Origin: Methanogenium sp. S4BF
GTDB lineage: Archaea; Halobacteriota; Methanomicrobia; Methanomicrobiales; Methanomicrobiaceae
Direction of reading: 5' to 3'
Assembly (NCBI RefSeq): GCF_029633965.1
Contig: NZ_CP091277.1
Span: 1,795,940-1,859,939 of the forward strand
Length of the DNA: 64,000 bases
In this document: piece after piece, positions 35,230 to 44,558 of the stretch
How the letters are laid out: each line of letters starts with the position of its first letter
Numbering within the stretch: position 1 is the first letter of the stretch
The notes under the pieces: generated by a model
What the model was told of the DNA's origin: nothing
What the model saw: only the letters and a program-made list of their open reading frames with translations
Databases searched by the model: none
Made by a program: the position numbers and the translations under genes

Positions 35230-37413
35230 ATGGACCAGAGACAGATGACAGATTCAATCATTGATAGTATATTGAGTGCCCGCTATCTCCGGAATGGCGA
35301 GACCACATTTGAAGATGTGTGCAGACGTGTCGCTGCCGCCCTGGGAGAGGATGAGGCACAGACCGCCGCATACTTTGAAGAGATGCGTTCACTCCGGTTC
35401 CTCCCGAATTCGCCGACCCTGATGAATGCCGGCACAGAAATAAACCAGCTCTCCGCCTGCTTTACCCTCCGGGTGGGAGATTCCCTTCCCGAGATCTTTG
35501 ACGCCCTCAAATGGGGCGCCCTCATTCATAAGAGCGGCGGCGGAACCGGCTACAACTTCTCAAATATCCGGCCAAAGGCAGCACCCGTCCTCTCGACAGA
35601 GGGCGTTGCATCCGGCCCCGTCTCCTTCATGAACATCTTCAATGAAGCGACCGAGGTCATCAAACAGGGCGGCAGACGCCGCGGTGCAAACATGGGGATT
35701 CTCAATGTCTGGCACCCGGACATCCTTGAGTTCATCCGGTCAAAGACAGTTGAGGGGAAGGTCAGCAATTTCAACATCTCCGTGATGATGAACGACGCGT
35801 TCATGGAGTCGGTCGAAAGGGGCGAGATGGAGAGGCTATGGATGACCCACCCGTATTCCGGCGAAGAGATCACGGTCGGCGCCATCTGGAACGCGGTGAT
35901 TGACGGTATCTGGAAGAACGGAGAGCCGGGAGTGCTCTTTTATGACGAAATCAACCGGCATAACCCCACCCCCAATCTCGGGCCTATCGACACCACCAAC
36001 CCGTGCGGTGAACAGCCGCTCCTGCACTTTGAGAGCTGTGTCTTAGGCTCGATAAACCTGGCACTCTTCGTGCAGAACGGGAAACTCAATGAAGAGCAGC
36101 TGAAAAACACCACACGCATCGGAGTCAGGCTTCTTGACGCGGTGATTGACAAAAACTGCTTCCCGATTCCCCAGATCAAAGAGGCAACAGAAAAGACACG
36201 AAAGACCGGGCTGGGCCTGATGGGCGTCCATGACGCACTCCTCCTTCTGGGCATTCCCTATGACGCAGAGGAAGGACGGGCGTTCTGCGAACACGTGATG
36301 GCACTTGTCACGGCAACCGCAGTGGACGAGTCACACCGCCTTGCAGAGGAGCGTGGCGTCTTCCCTGCATGGGAAGGGAGCATATGGGGCAAACAGACGA
36401 TGCGGAATGCCGCACTCACCACGATCGCCCCCACGGGGACCATCTCTCTTCTGGCAAACTGTTCCAGCGGGATTGAACCGGTCTTCTCCTTTGCCTATAC
36501 CCGGAAAAATACCGTCGGAAAGGAGTTTGAGATTCTGCACCCGATCTTTGCGGCCGAACTCAAAAAGACCCTTGCAGCATCCCGCACATCCCCCGATGAA
36601 TGTGAACGAAGGTTCCGCGAGGTCGTGGCGCATGTCCACAAAACAGGTACCGTGCAGGACATCGGGTGGCTTCCGGAATCGTTCCGAAAGGTATTCCGGA
36701 CAGCGATGGACATCGGGTGGAAGGACCACATCATGATGCAGGCAGTCTTCCAGAAGCATGTCCATGCCTCAATATCAAAGACCATCAATATGCCTGAAGA
36801 AGCGACCAGAGATGACATGGCAGCAGCAGTCCTGATGGCATGGAGAAACGGTATCAAAGGGATGACCATCTACCGTACCGGAAGCCGGGACGATGTTGTT
36901 CTGGCCCTCAGTGAGAAGGAACCGGAAAAACCGGAGACGCAGGAACGCTGCCGTCCGAAAGAACTCATCGGCAAGACCTACCTCTGCCAGTCCGGGTGCT
37001 GCCGCCTCTATGTGACCGTCAACCTCTTTGAGGGGAAACCGTGGGAAGTATTCATCCGGACCGTCGGCAGCGGAGGGTGCGAAGCAAACTCCAATGCAAT
37101 CGGTCGGGCGATATCAACAGGCCTCCAGAGCGGCGTTCCCTATACCAAATACGTCAAACAGTTCAGAAAGGTCAATTGTCTCTCTGCGGTCAAAAACACT
37201 GAGTCTGAAGGCTATTCCTGTGCAGATGTCGTCGGAAGATGCATCGACCTTGCAGCACACATGGAAACCATTACCACTCTGGATAACTGGACCATCACCG
37301 ATGCAACGGAGAAGACAAAGAACCGCTGCCCCGAATGCGAGGCTGAACTGGACTTCGGGGAAGGCTGCAATCAGGGCATCTGCAAGAACTGCGGATGGAG
37401 CGGGTGCTCATAA
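35230..37413 (+). CDS. nrdJ: Adenosylcobalamin-dependent (class II) ribonucleotide reductase
   Basis: 727 residues. Active-site features: Cys in QLSACFTLRVGDSL, HKSGGGTGYNFSNIRP, KQGGRRRGANMGILNVWHPD, NPCGEQPLLHFESC with LGSINL, and the PTGTISLLANCSSGIEP loop. The C-terminal TSCPD domain follows (VGSGGCEANSNAIGRAIST), then a zinc ribbon CPECEAELDFGEGCNQG / CKNCGWSGC. It makes deoxyribonucleotides using a B12 radical, independent of oxygen. The cobalamin requirement is shared with HgcA upstream. AT-rich sequence just before the ATG suggests a very short leader. Confidence 0.96.
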   Translation: MDQRQMTDSIIDSILSARYLRNGETTFEDVCRRVAAALGEDEAQTAAYFEEMRSLRFLPNSPTLMNAGTEINQLSACFTLRVGDSLPEIFDALKWGALIHKSGGGTGYNFSNIRPKAAPVLSTEGVASGPVSFMNIFNEATEVIKQGGRRRGANMGILNVWHPDILEFIRSKTVEGKVSNFNISVMMNDAFMESVERGEMERLWMTHPYSGEEITVGAIWNAVIDGIWKNGEPGVLFYDEINRHNPTPNLGPIDTTNPCGEQPLLHFESCVLGSINLALFVQNGKLNEEQLKNTTRIGVRLLDAVIDKNCFPIPQIKEATEKTRKTGLGLMGVHDALLLLGIPYDAEEGRAFCEHVMALVTATAVDESHRLAEERGVFPAWEGSIWGKQTMRNAALTTIAPTGTISLLANCSSGIEPVFSFAYTRKNTVGKEFEILHPIFAAELKKTLAASRTSPDECERRFREVVAHVHKTGTVQDIGWLPESFRKVFRTAMDIGWKDHIMMQAVFQKHVHASISKTINMPEEATRDDMAAAVLMAWRNGIKGMTIYRTGSRDDVVLALSEKEPEKPETQERCRPKELIGKTYLCQSGCCRLYVTVNLFEGKPWEVFIRTVGSGGCEANSNAIGRAISTGLQSGVPYTKYVKQFRKVNCLSAVKNTESEGYSCADVVGRCIDLAAHMETITTLDNWTITDATEKTKNRCPECEAELDFGEGCNQGICKNCGWSGCS

Positions 37414-37615
37414 CCCCCTCTGCATCAGTTCCATCTCAGCAAAAACCCATATTCGGGGCATATGGATGCCCGGCAACGATATCACCCATTTTTTGGACGC
37501 CCGAACATTCCCCTGAGAGAGCGGAATACAGAGGGCACGCGGCGGCGAACGCCGATACCATCGATGACCCCGGCCTGATGCCGTGCAGATCCACGTGGAT
37601 CGAAGAAAAGAGAGA

Positions 37616-38020
37616 TTAGAGAAGTCTCTCACCGGCGGAAGGACCGGCGGCACACTGGAATACCTCCCGGATTTTCACGATCAAAAGTCCCTTTGCAGGA
37701 GCCTTGGCCATCTTCGCCCGGACGGTCTCCTGCATCTTTTCGAAGTCCGCCCCGATGGTCTTGAGTTCGACATCGCCTTTGATCTGGAAACAGCCCTTCG
37801 TCTCCGGCCCCCATACATAGAGGGAGAGCTTTGGGTTCTCTTTGATGTTTGCAAGGGTCTTTTTCATAAAGTTGTCTGCAATCCATATCGTTTCGTCATC
37901 AACCAGCTCCACAAAGCCGATAGGGACAACGTTCGGCCATCCGTCCGTCGAGGAAGTCGCAACAGGGAATGCCTTCATCGTCGCAAAAGCGGTTTTTATC
38001 TCTTCTGTGAGTGCAGTCAT
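37616..38020 (-). CDS. Pyridoxamine 5'-phosphate oxidase-family FMN-binding protein
   Basis: 134 residues with the split-barrel pattern MKAFPVATSSTDGWPNVVPI, WIADNFMKKTLANIKENPKL and YVWGPETKGCFQIKGDVEL. These small proteins bind FMN or F420 and act on unknown substrates. Start at 38020 is set by GGTGAG five bases upstream; longer starts are in frame but lack this. Confidence 0.85.
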   Translation of the reverse strand: MTALTEEIKTAFATMKAFPVATSSTDGWPNVVPIGFVELVDDETIWIADNFMKKTLANIKENPKLSLYVWGPETKGCFQIKGDVELKTIGADFEKMQETVRAKMAKAPAKGLLIVKIREVFQCAAGPSAGERLL

Positions 38021-38186
38021 GGGTCTCACCATCCCCCTGTATACCTCTGTGATGATAAACTGCATTGTCAGAAAACCGATGTGTCGAATACCATGTACCG
38101 CACATTCAGGACACTGCCCTTCATCAGGGGCACCCGGCAATCCATTATATAGCCAGACGTGCTGAAGAGGGGGGTAAGAAACAGCC

Positions 38187-38753
38187 ATGACACCAGATAC
38201 AGAAAGCACACACCCCAATGCACCGCCACCAGAGAGAGGGGCGGTCGCCATCATCTACCACTCCGAGACAGGGCACACACGGGCCATCGCCCTGAATGCC
38301 GCAGAAAAGATCGGAGCAACCCTCATCGAGGTCAGGCCGCAGCATCACTACTGCAGGATGGGCAGGTATCTCCGGGGAGGTATCCGGGCAGTAGCCGGAA
38401 TGCAGGATGCCATCTACCCCGCCGAGATCAGTATCTCCCCGTTTGACATCATCATCGTGGGTACCCCCGTCTGGTCACAGCATCCGACACCGGTCATTAC
38501 CGGGGCCGTCGCCGCCCTGCGGGGGGTAACAGAGGGAACGCAGGCAATCATCTTCACCACGTGCATGGCCCACGCCGGCAGGGCCTCCGCCCCGCTGAAG
38601 GAGGCACTCCGGCAGGCGGGCATTCCGGTGCAAAAGGCGTACGTCTTTCCCAACCACTATCCGGTTGGCACCTGCGGCACTGCGCTTGCAAAGGGGGTGG
38701 AGGCTTTGCGCACGGCAAAACAGGGAAAAAGAGAACCAGAGAAAAAACAGTGA
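38187..38753 (+). CDS. Flavodoxin-like protein
   Basis: 188 residues. FMN phosphate loop YHSETGHTRAIA near residue 24, then IIIVGTPVWSQHPTPVITGA for the isoalloxazine ring, and IIFTTCMAHAGRAS. Longer than a simple flavodoxin because of a polar N-terminal tail and a basic C-terminal tail (KQGKREPEKKQ). Likely an electron carrier or small flavin reductase. Confidence 0.85.
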   Translation: MTPDTESTHPNAPPPERGAVAIIYHSETGHTRAIALNAAEKIGATLIEVRPQHHYCRMGRYLRGGIRAVAGMQDAIYPAEISISPFDIIIVGTPVWSQHPTPVITGAVAALRGVTEGTQAIIFTTCMAHAGRASAPLKEALRQAGIPVQKAYVFPNHYPVGTCGTALAKGVEALRTAKQGKREPEKKQ

Positions 38754-38761
38754 AGGGAAAA

Positions 38762-39115
38762 TCAGGTGCCGGACGACACCAATTTCATTGCCAGATCCCC
38801 GGATGAGATTTCCGTCAGTTCAAAGGGTGTCCCCCACTGCTGGATGGTCGCCACATCTCTCTGCACGATGCCGGTAAAGGTGACAGAGAGGTTGTCCTGC
38901 GCAAATTCATCCGGCAGATTCAGGGGGAGATAATTGGCACCGTCGTCTCCCACAATGCCGTAAAATCCGCCCTCAAGGTTTTGATACACAATCGTACCGG
39001 TGCCGCTCACGGCATCCGGGTTATCTGCGCCTCCGTCGCTGATGCAGCCGCATACACATACGGCAGCCGCCATAAGACAGAGAAGCACAGCCAAAGGATT
39101 CGGACATCCTGCCAT
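38762..39115 (-). CDS. Small hypothetical lipoprotein
   Basis: 117 residues. Signal peptide with lipobox (AAVCVCGCISDGG). The mature part (GTIVYQNLEGGFYGIVGDDGANYLPLNL, VTFTGIVQRDVATIQQWG) resembles short beta-barrel lipoproteins seen in methanogens (OB-like fold is an inference). Convergent with the flavodoxin gene, eight bases apart. Function unknown. Confidence 0.75.
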   Translation of the reverse strand: MAGCPNPLAVLLCLMAAAVCVCGCISDGGADNPDAVSGTGTIVYQNLEGGFYGIVGDDGANYLPLNLPDEFAQDNLSVTFTGIVQRDVATIQQWGTPFELTEISSGDLAMKLVSSGT

Positions 39116-39254
39116 ATCAGATCACAACAGGTGAATGGACAAATGATCGCATTAAGGTTCCTTTGACTTCGGATATTTTCGCAATCATTCGTCCGGGCTT
39201 TCGAAACACAGGACAGAACAACAGGGCCCGCATTGCCATCACAAAACACTGATT

Positions 39255-39614
39255 TTATTTTTTCGGAATTTCACATGGTCTGTTCCATTCGAAGCCATGC
39301 CTGCTCATCAGAAACCTTCCCCACAGATTCAGTGAATCCAGAACATCTGTCAGTGCCATACCGGTTTCAGAGAGGGAATACTCCACCCGCACAGGAACTT
39401 CGGGGAATACCTCACGGATGACAATCCCGTCCTGCTCCAGCTCGCGGAGCTGTTTGGTAAACATCGTCGGCGTCACCATAGGCAGCTGCCGTTTCAGCTC
39501 GGAGAAACGGAGAACGCCCCCCCTCAGCTGCCATATGATAAGCACTTTCCATTTGCCGCCGATGACATCAAGGGCCGCCTCGACCGGACAATGATACTTT
39601 GTATAATCCCGCAT
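39255..39614 (-). CDS. HxlR-family transcriptional regulator
   Basis: 119 residues: YHCPVEAALDVIGGKWKVLI, GVLRFSELKRQLPMVTPTMF (recognition helix) and VRVEYSLSETG wing, the standard HxlR layout. The single Cys in HCPVEAAL is the redox- or electrophile-sensing position in some relatives. Divergent from the iron-sulfur flavoprotein gene at 39706, which it likely controls; the intergenic TATA ACAATATAGAC is flanked by a CTATA/TATAG dyad. Confidence 0.9.
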   Translation of the reverse strand: MRDYTKYHCPVEAALDVIGGKWKVLIIWQLRGGVLRFSELKRQLPMVTPTMFTKQLRELEQDGIVIREVFPEVPVRVEYSLSETGMALTDVLDSLNLWGRFLMSRHGFEWNRPCEIPKK

Positions 39615-39705
39615 ACCAGGTTCACCACATGCTATCAGGTACGTTCCCGCGACCTGCAACTATAATCATACGTTAGTACACAATATAGACTATTGGAGTA
39701 TTTCC

Positions 39706-40314
39706 ATGGAATCAGACACCCAGAGAGATAGCATGAAGGTCATCGCAATCAACGGAAGCCCGAGAAAGAACGGAAACACCGCCCACCTCCTCCGGGCTGT
39801 GCTCTCAGAACTGGAGACAGAAGGCATCGAAACAGAACTCATCCATATCGGCGGCAAACCCATCCACGGATGCATCGCCTGCATGAAATGCTGGGAGAAT
39901 CAGGACCGAAAATGCATCATCGACACCGATATCGTCAATGAATGCATCGCAAAGATGGCTGAAGCAGACGCCATCATCATCGGCTCATCCACCTACTTCA
40001 CTGATGTCACCGCCGAAACAAAGGCCTTCATCGACCGGGCCGGATTTGTGGGGCTTGCAAACGGCGGACTCTATACCCGCAAGGCAGGTGCCGCTGTTGT
40101 TGCTGTCCGCCGTGCCGGGGCCGTTCACGCCTACGACACCATCAACCACCTCTTCGGAATCAGCAGTATGGTCACCGTCGGCTCATCCTACTGGAACCTC
40201 GGCATCGGCCTTGCGCCGGGCGAGGTGGAGGAGGACACAGAGGGAATGGAGACGATGAAGAACCTCGGCCAGAATATGGCATGGCTGTTAAAGAAGATCC
40301 ATTCCGGAGAATGA
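39706..40314 (+). CDS. NADPH-dependent FMN reductase / iron-sulfur flavoprotein-like
   Basis: 202 residues from ATG 39706 (GGAG seven bases before) or 193 from ATG 39733. VIAINGSPRKNGNTAHLLRA binds FMN phosphate. IHGCIACMKCWENQDRKCII is the compact Cys cluster of archaeal iron-sulfur flavoproteins, and IIIGSSTYFTDVTAETKAFIDR is the usual second motif. It probably reduces quinone-like or oxidised substrates, and the divergent HxlR regulator fits a stress-response role. Confidence 0.87.
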   Translation: MESDTQRDSMKVIAINGSPRKNGNTAHLLRAVLSELETEGIETELIHIGGKPIHGCIACMKCWENQDRKCIIDTDIVNECIAKMAEADAIIIGSSTYFTDVTAETKAFIDRAGFVGLANGGLYTRKAGAAVVAVRRAGAVHAYDTINHLFGISSMVTVGSSYWNLGIGLAPGEVEEDTEGMETMKNLGQNMAWLLKKIHSGE

Positions 40315-40318
40315 ACAC

Positions 40319-41191
40319 GTGCCTTCCCCCTCTTTTTCTCTGAATCTCCTGGAGATTGACCATAGCCGGACTCTGTCCGGGTCACCCAAGTGGGTTCTTG
40401 TCACCGGGGGCGAGGTACTCTGCCCTGAAGGTGGTTCACCACTGCTCTCCGCCCTGCCGACAGGTATCGGGCCTGCGGGTGCAATCCCGCTCGGCACCCT
40501 CAACGGGAACACCATCTCTGCCCTCAGTACGCAGATGACCCCTGACGGGCTCAGCCCTGTTTCCCTGCGTGACCTCTATTTCCGGGTAGACGAGGAAACC
40601 CTTGCCATCGGAGGGAGAGCCGTTCAGCTCGTCCATTTTGATGAAACAAGCCGGTTCTGCGGAGCATGCGGTGAACCCGCATACTGGAAGGAAGATGAGC
40701 TCGCAAAGGTCTGCCCCCGGTGTGGCGGAATCGTCTACCCCCGGCTCAGCCCGGCGGTGATCGTGCTTGTCCGGCAGGGGCGGGAGATCCTCTTCGTACG
40801 CCCGCCCCGTTCTCCGCCGGGGCGCTACTCACTCATCGCCGGGTTCGTCGAACCGGGTGAGACACTCGAGCACGCCGTCATGCGTGAAGTCGCAGAGGAG
40901 GCGGGTGTTTCTGTTCGAAACCTCAGGTACATCGGAAGCCAGCCGTGGCCCTTCCCCCACTCCCTGATGATCGGTTTTTTTGCCGAGTATGCGGGCGGCG
41001 GAATCAGACCGGACGGCGTAGAGACTGTGGATGTCCGCTGGTTCTCTCCTGAGAATCTCCCGTATCTTCCCGGACGGATGAGCATTACCGATATCCTTGT
41101 TGAACAGCATCTCCGGGATGACGGATCAGCTGAATATGCTGCTGAACCGGGTGCAGATGAAAAAAATAGTGGCGCCACCCTCCCGATATGA
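40319..41191 (+). CDS. nudC: NADH/NAD pyrophosphatase NudC-type Nudix hydrolase
   Basis: 290 residues. Zinc ribbon CGACGEPAYWKEDELAKVCPRCG, Nudix box GFVEPGETLEHAVMREVAEEAG, and the NudC hallmark SQPWPFPHSLMIGF that selects NAD(H). It cleaves NAD(H) to NMN(H) and AMP and in some organisms removes NAD caps from RNA. GTG start at 40319 lies four bases after the preceding gene, with GGAGAATG overlapping that gene's end, so the two are probably co-transcribed. Confidence 0.92.
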   Translation: MPSPSFSLNLLEIDHSRTLSGSPKWVLVTGGEVLCPEGGSPLLSALPTGIGPAGAIPLGTLNGNTISALSTQMTPDGLSPVSLRDLYFRVDEETLAIGGRAVQLVHFDETSRFCGACGEPAYWKEDELAKVCPRCGGIVYPRLSPAVIVLVRQGREILFVRPPRSPPGRYSLIAGFVEPGETLEHAVMREVAEEAGVSVRNLRYIGSQPWPFPHSLMIGFFAEYAGGGIRPDGVETVDVRWFSPENLPYLPGRMSITDILVEQHLRDDGSAEYAAEPGADEKNSGATLPI

Positions 41192-41363
41192 GAAGATACG
41201 GGAATGTGCCACCGGCCTACCCCCGATAACTCCTTTTTAAGCAGTACCGACAGACGATTCACGACACTCATGCAAAACGGCGTGTCACACATACCGGAAA
41301 ACCGGATGGAGCATAAGGATCTGAAAAGGATGCACCGCCACTCCGCCGGATATCAGATGTGCC

Positions 41364-42266
41364 TCATACAAAAAATCCCAGAATAATGCCTCCGGCGTAG
41401 ACGGCCATCGCGGCATGGAAGAGCGGCAGCACCCGCAGCCCCGCCTCCGGCGTCCCGTTGCCCCGGAGAATGATCACATTTGCCACCACCAGCAGCAGAA
41501 ATCCCATAGCGAGCGCCGCCTGCGCCACCGGATCAAGTGCCCAGCCGAAGAAGACCGCCATGATGCCGTGCAGGGCGGTGCATGCCACAATCCAGATGAC
41601 CGTTCCCCGCACCCCATAGAGTACCGGCACGGTCTTCATGTCCCGTGCGAGGTCATTTCTCAGGTCGGCGAGGTCGTTTGCCGCAAGGTGCGCAAGGGCA
41701 TACGGGTAGAAGAAGAGAAAATAGAGCAGTGCTGTTGTATCCGGCAGCCCGGCGGCGAGGTAACCGGCGACGGGGAAGAGGGCGAAGTCAGTTCTGCCCA
41801 CCAGCTGGGCAACGGGGAACGCCTGCGACCGCTTCTGTACCTGGTAGAAAACCTCGGCGGTATAGCTGTATCCCATGATGAGGGCAACAAAGAAAGAGTG
41901 CGGATACGGGAGTGTGAGAATCAGGGCAAGGGCAAAAAGTGCGAGAACCGCGAAGAGAATGAGGGCATGGCGGGCCGGGATAAGCCCCTCTGCGATGGGC
42001 CGTGTCCCGAATGGCCGCCAATAACCCGTCATCCGGCCCTCGACATCTCTTTTGTCGTAGACCCGGTCCACATAGTCGTTGAGGACCATGCCCGCCTCGA
42101 AACCAAAGAGCCCGATCAGTGCGGCAGTAATCAGGCCCGCCCATGAAAATCCCCCATAGGCCGCAAATGCAAGGACTGTTCCGGAGCAGAACAGCAGAGG
42201 CCAGGCAAAGGCAAAGTGCAGACGGAGGAGATCCCCGTATGCCCGCAGGGTGCCGGTTTCCATCAC
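41364..42266 (-). CDS. Second UbiA-family prenyltransferase
   Basis: 300 residues, about eight to nine membrane helices. Asp-rich motif 1 is MVLNDYVDRVYDKRDVEGR and motif 2 is NDLADLRNDLARDMKT. It differs from the UbiA at 7839-8738 in both motifs, so it is not a recent copy. The acceptor is unknown. Start may be either of two adjacent ATGs. Confidence 0.87.
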   Translation of the reverse strand: MMETGTLRAYGDLLRLHFAFAWPLLFCSGTVLAFAAYGGFSWAGLITAALIGLFGFEAGMVLNDYVDRVYDKRDVEGRMTGYWRPFGTRPIAEGLIPARHALILFAVLALFALALILTLPYPHSFFVALIMGYSYTAEVFYQVQKRSQAFPVAQLVGRTDFALFPVAGYLAAGLPDTTALLYFLFFYPYALAHLAANDLADLRNDLARDMKTVPVLYGVRGTVIWIVACTALHGIMAVFFGWALDPVAQAALAMGFLLLVVANVIILRGNGTPEAGLRVLPLFHAAMAVYAGGIILGFFV

Positions 42267-42465
42267 GAGTTCTCTGCTGTCATTGCAGATGTACCTTCCT
42301 GAGATGGGGGAAAGAAAAGAAAGGATTCTGCCTTTTTCGTGACAGAGCAGCTCGCGGTTGTTCCAGATGTACCGAACAATCCCGCCGGAAAGGTTCGGAT
42401 TTGGAAATCCATAAAAAGGGAGCTCTTGTGCAGGGTTTACTGAGACGGGGGCTGCACCTCCCGGT

Positions 42466-43401
42466 CTACAAACTCACATAAAAAATGCCGCGTTCTTCCC
42501 TCTTCTCGCCGATCTGCCCATCTGCAACAAGCGTATCGATATATTTGCGCACCTCATTCGGGTGCAGCCCAAGGATCCGACTGAGATCGTCGATTGTACA
42601 GGGCCGTCTGCGAATTGTGCCGAGAATGGACTCACGGACATCCTGCGAGAATGAGGCAATATCCGAGCGGGAGGCAAGCCCTCCCACCACCTCGATTCCG
42701 GGAAAACCAAGAGCGCCTGCAATCCGCTCCAGCTCCTCTGCGGCAGGGACAGTGATCCAGTCAACGATGCCCGGCCGGTCCAGCGTGTTCAGCTGCACAC
42801 GGTCGGGCCGGATTTCTGCAATCGCATCCCGCAAAAAGAGCAGCTCCTCGTCCGTGTCGTTCAGGCCGGGGATGATGAATATCTCCAGCCACATCCCGCC
42901 TTTGAACTCCTTCCTGAGGGCAACCAGACCGGCACGGACGCCGGCGGCCGTTATGGAGTGACAGGGCCGGTCAATCTTCTGAAAGACCGATTCTGAGACG
43001 GCATCCAGCGACGGCACGATGACATGAATGTCTGCCACCTCTGCCCGCATGCCGGGGTCGGTGAAGAGACTGCCGTTTGTCAGGAGGGCCATCCGGTATT
43101 CCGGAAATGTCTCCCTGATATGGCGGGCAATCCTGCCAATCCCCGAGTGGAGGGTCGGTTCACCGGAGCCGGAGAAGGTGATAAAATCGAGGTGCGGGCG
43201 GGTCGAGAGGTAATCATCAATCTCCCGGATGACTGCATCTGTCGGGTAATATTCAGCCCGTTCGGTCGTCAGGTCGGTTGTTTTCCCGCACTCACAATAG
43301 ATGCAGTTGTAACTGCAGGTCTTGAGGGGCACAAGGTCGATGCCCAGCGAGACACCGAGCCGCCGGGACGGCACCGGGCCGAAGAGGTATTGGTATACCA
43401 T
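42466..43401 (-). CDS. Radical SAM protein with C-terminal winged helix
   Basis: 311 residues. FGPVPSRRLGVSLGIDL opening and the cluster motif CSYNCIYCECG, then FITFSGSGEPTLHSG and a conventional radical SAM barrel. The last 60 residues (RRRPCTIDDLSRILGLHPNE, VRKYIDTLVADGQIGEKR) form a winged-helix domain. This family is common in methanogens; its reaction is unknown. ATG 43401 is used; an upstream start at 43449 adds a poorly conserved stretch. Confidence 0.9.
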   Translation of the reverse strand: MVYQYLFGPVPSRRLGVSLGIDLVPLKTCSYNCIYCECGKTTDLTTERAEYYPTDAVIREIDDYLSTRPHLDFITFSGSGEPTLHSGIGRIARHIRETFPEYRMALLTNGSLFTDPGMRAEVADIHVIVPSLDAVSESVFQKIDRPCHSITAAGVRAGLVALRKEFKGGMWLEIFIIPGLNDTDEELLFLRDAIAEIRPDRVQLNTLDRPGIVDWITVPAAEELERIAGALGFPGIEVVGGLASRSDIASFSQDVRESILGTIRRRPCTIDDLSRILGLHPNEVRKYIDTLVADGQIGEKREERGIFYVSL

Positions 43402-43561
43402 AACTGTCTCAAAGAGAGATAGCGGGTGGCAGACGATTAACCTGAGCACTGTTACATACGAATGGACGGTACGGTTGCCCGTTACGGGAGGAGAGAAAAC
43501 AGCAGCACCCCTCGCACTTCAGAAGTGTCAGACCAAAAAAAGGCATATTTTCCGATAACGG

Positions 43562-44011
43562 TTATTCATCCGGCAGCCGCCGACTTATTTCCTGCTGAAT
43601 CTGCCGGCAAAAGGACGGGGCTTCATCCATGGTCTCCAGAAAGAGCCGGATACGGCGCACTGTCTCGGGGTTCAGTTCATGCTCCATAAAACAGGCATCC
43701 TTCTCTGCCACCCGTTCAGATACTCCAATCAGCAGTAAAAATCTCTTCAGGGTATCGTGGCGGTATTTAATCACCTCTGCAATCTTCTGCCCCTCAGGGC
43801 GAAAGACCACTCCTTCATACCGCCGGTACTCAACGAGGCCCAGATTGTCCAGTTTCCGGAACATCTCTACCACACTTGAAGGGCTGAGTCCCAGCTGATC
43901 AGCCACATCCTTCGTCCGGGCATACCCTTTTTCAAGAGTAACATTGAGGATCGCTTCCAGATAGTCCTCAGCCTTCCTGCTGAGGTGGTTTGCAATATAT
44001 CCTTCCTCCAT
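43562..44011 (-). CDS. DtxR/MntR-family metal-dependent regulator
   Basis: 149 residues. N-terminal winged helix (EDYLEAILNVTLEKGYARTK, QLGLSPSSVVEMFRKLDNLG) and a metal-binding dimerisation domain with VIKYRHDTLKRFLLLIGV, EKDACFMEHELNPE. There is no SH3-like third domain. Strong ribosome site GGAGGAG. It lies behind the feo genes, and very likely controls them in response to Fe2+ or Mn2+. Confidence 0.92.
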   Translation of the reverse strand: MEEGYIANHLSRKAEDYLEAILNVTLEKGYARTKDVADQLGLSPSSVVEMFRKLDNLGLVEYRRYEGVVFRPEGQKIAEVIKYRHDTLKRFLLLIGVSERVAEKDACFMEHELNPETVRRIRLFLETMDEAPSFCRQIQQEISRRLPDE

Positions 44012-44023
44012 ATTACTCCTCCA

Positions 44024-44037
44024 CAGATATTCATCTG
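44024..44037. promoter_or_regulatory. CAGAT-N4-ATCTG dyad in front of the DtxR-type gene
   Basis: A perfect inverted repeat 13 bases before the regulator's start, downstream (minus strand) of TGTATTATTATC, a TATA-like box. Its place between TATA and start suggests autoregulation. Confidence 0.4.
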
Positions 44038-44083
44038 CAGAAGATAATAATACAAATGATGGGGGGGTGCGGTGTCGGGCAGA

Positions 44084-44557
44084 TCATGAATCACCTGCAC
44101 CCTGCATCCGAATCAGATACAGGATACCCAGTGTGAAGGGGAGCAGGAGCACCGCCGGGGTATACGGCGGGGCAAATGCACCCAGAAACCCTGAGAGGGA
44201 GTTGAAAAATGCAGGAGAGGAGGCATCTGCGGGAATCGCTGCACAGAGCCGGGCAAAGAGATCAGTGCCCGCAATGAGCCAGAGGAGGGCACCTCCCAAA
44301 ACCACTTTTGCGGCCTGCTGCAGGGCCACAACCTGTGAGCATCCCGCAAGCATGAAGATGCCGGCACAGACCATGATGAAACCGCCCCATGCCCAGCGAA
44401 AGAAATCGTCGCCGGTGATTGCACAAATTCCCACCTGAAAGCCGGGACTGACACCGGCCCATACGAAGATGTCTGCAAGGCCAAAGACAAGGGTTGCAAG
44501 GCCAAGCAGGCCGATATATACGCCAATGGGCGTGATTTTCTGAACATTTTGTTCCAT
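44084..44557 (-). CDS. Small membrane protein of the feo operon
   Basis: 157 residues with four predicted membrane helices (GVYIGLLGLATLVFGLADIF, GGFIMVCAGIFMLAG, AAKVVLGGALLWLIAG, AVLLLPFTLGILYLIR). The start is one base after the feoB permease stop, so it is co-translated. No family recognised. An accessory subunit for Fe(II) uptake is inferred from position. Confidence 0.7.
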   Translation of the reverse strand: MEQNVQKITPIGVYIGLLGLATLVFGLADIFVWAGVSPGFQVGICAITGDDFFRWAWGGFIMVCAGIFMLAGCSQVVALQQAAKVVLGGALLWLIAGTDLFARLCAAIPADASSPAFFNSLSGFLGAFAPPYTPAVLLLPFTLGILYLIRMQGAGDS

Positions 44558-44558
44558 G

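Noticed and set aside
41415-42146. Plus-strand frame of 243 codons opposite the second UbiA
   Set aside because: It is charged low-complexity sequence antisense to a membrane protein with clear family motifs.
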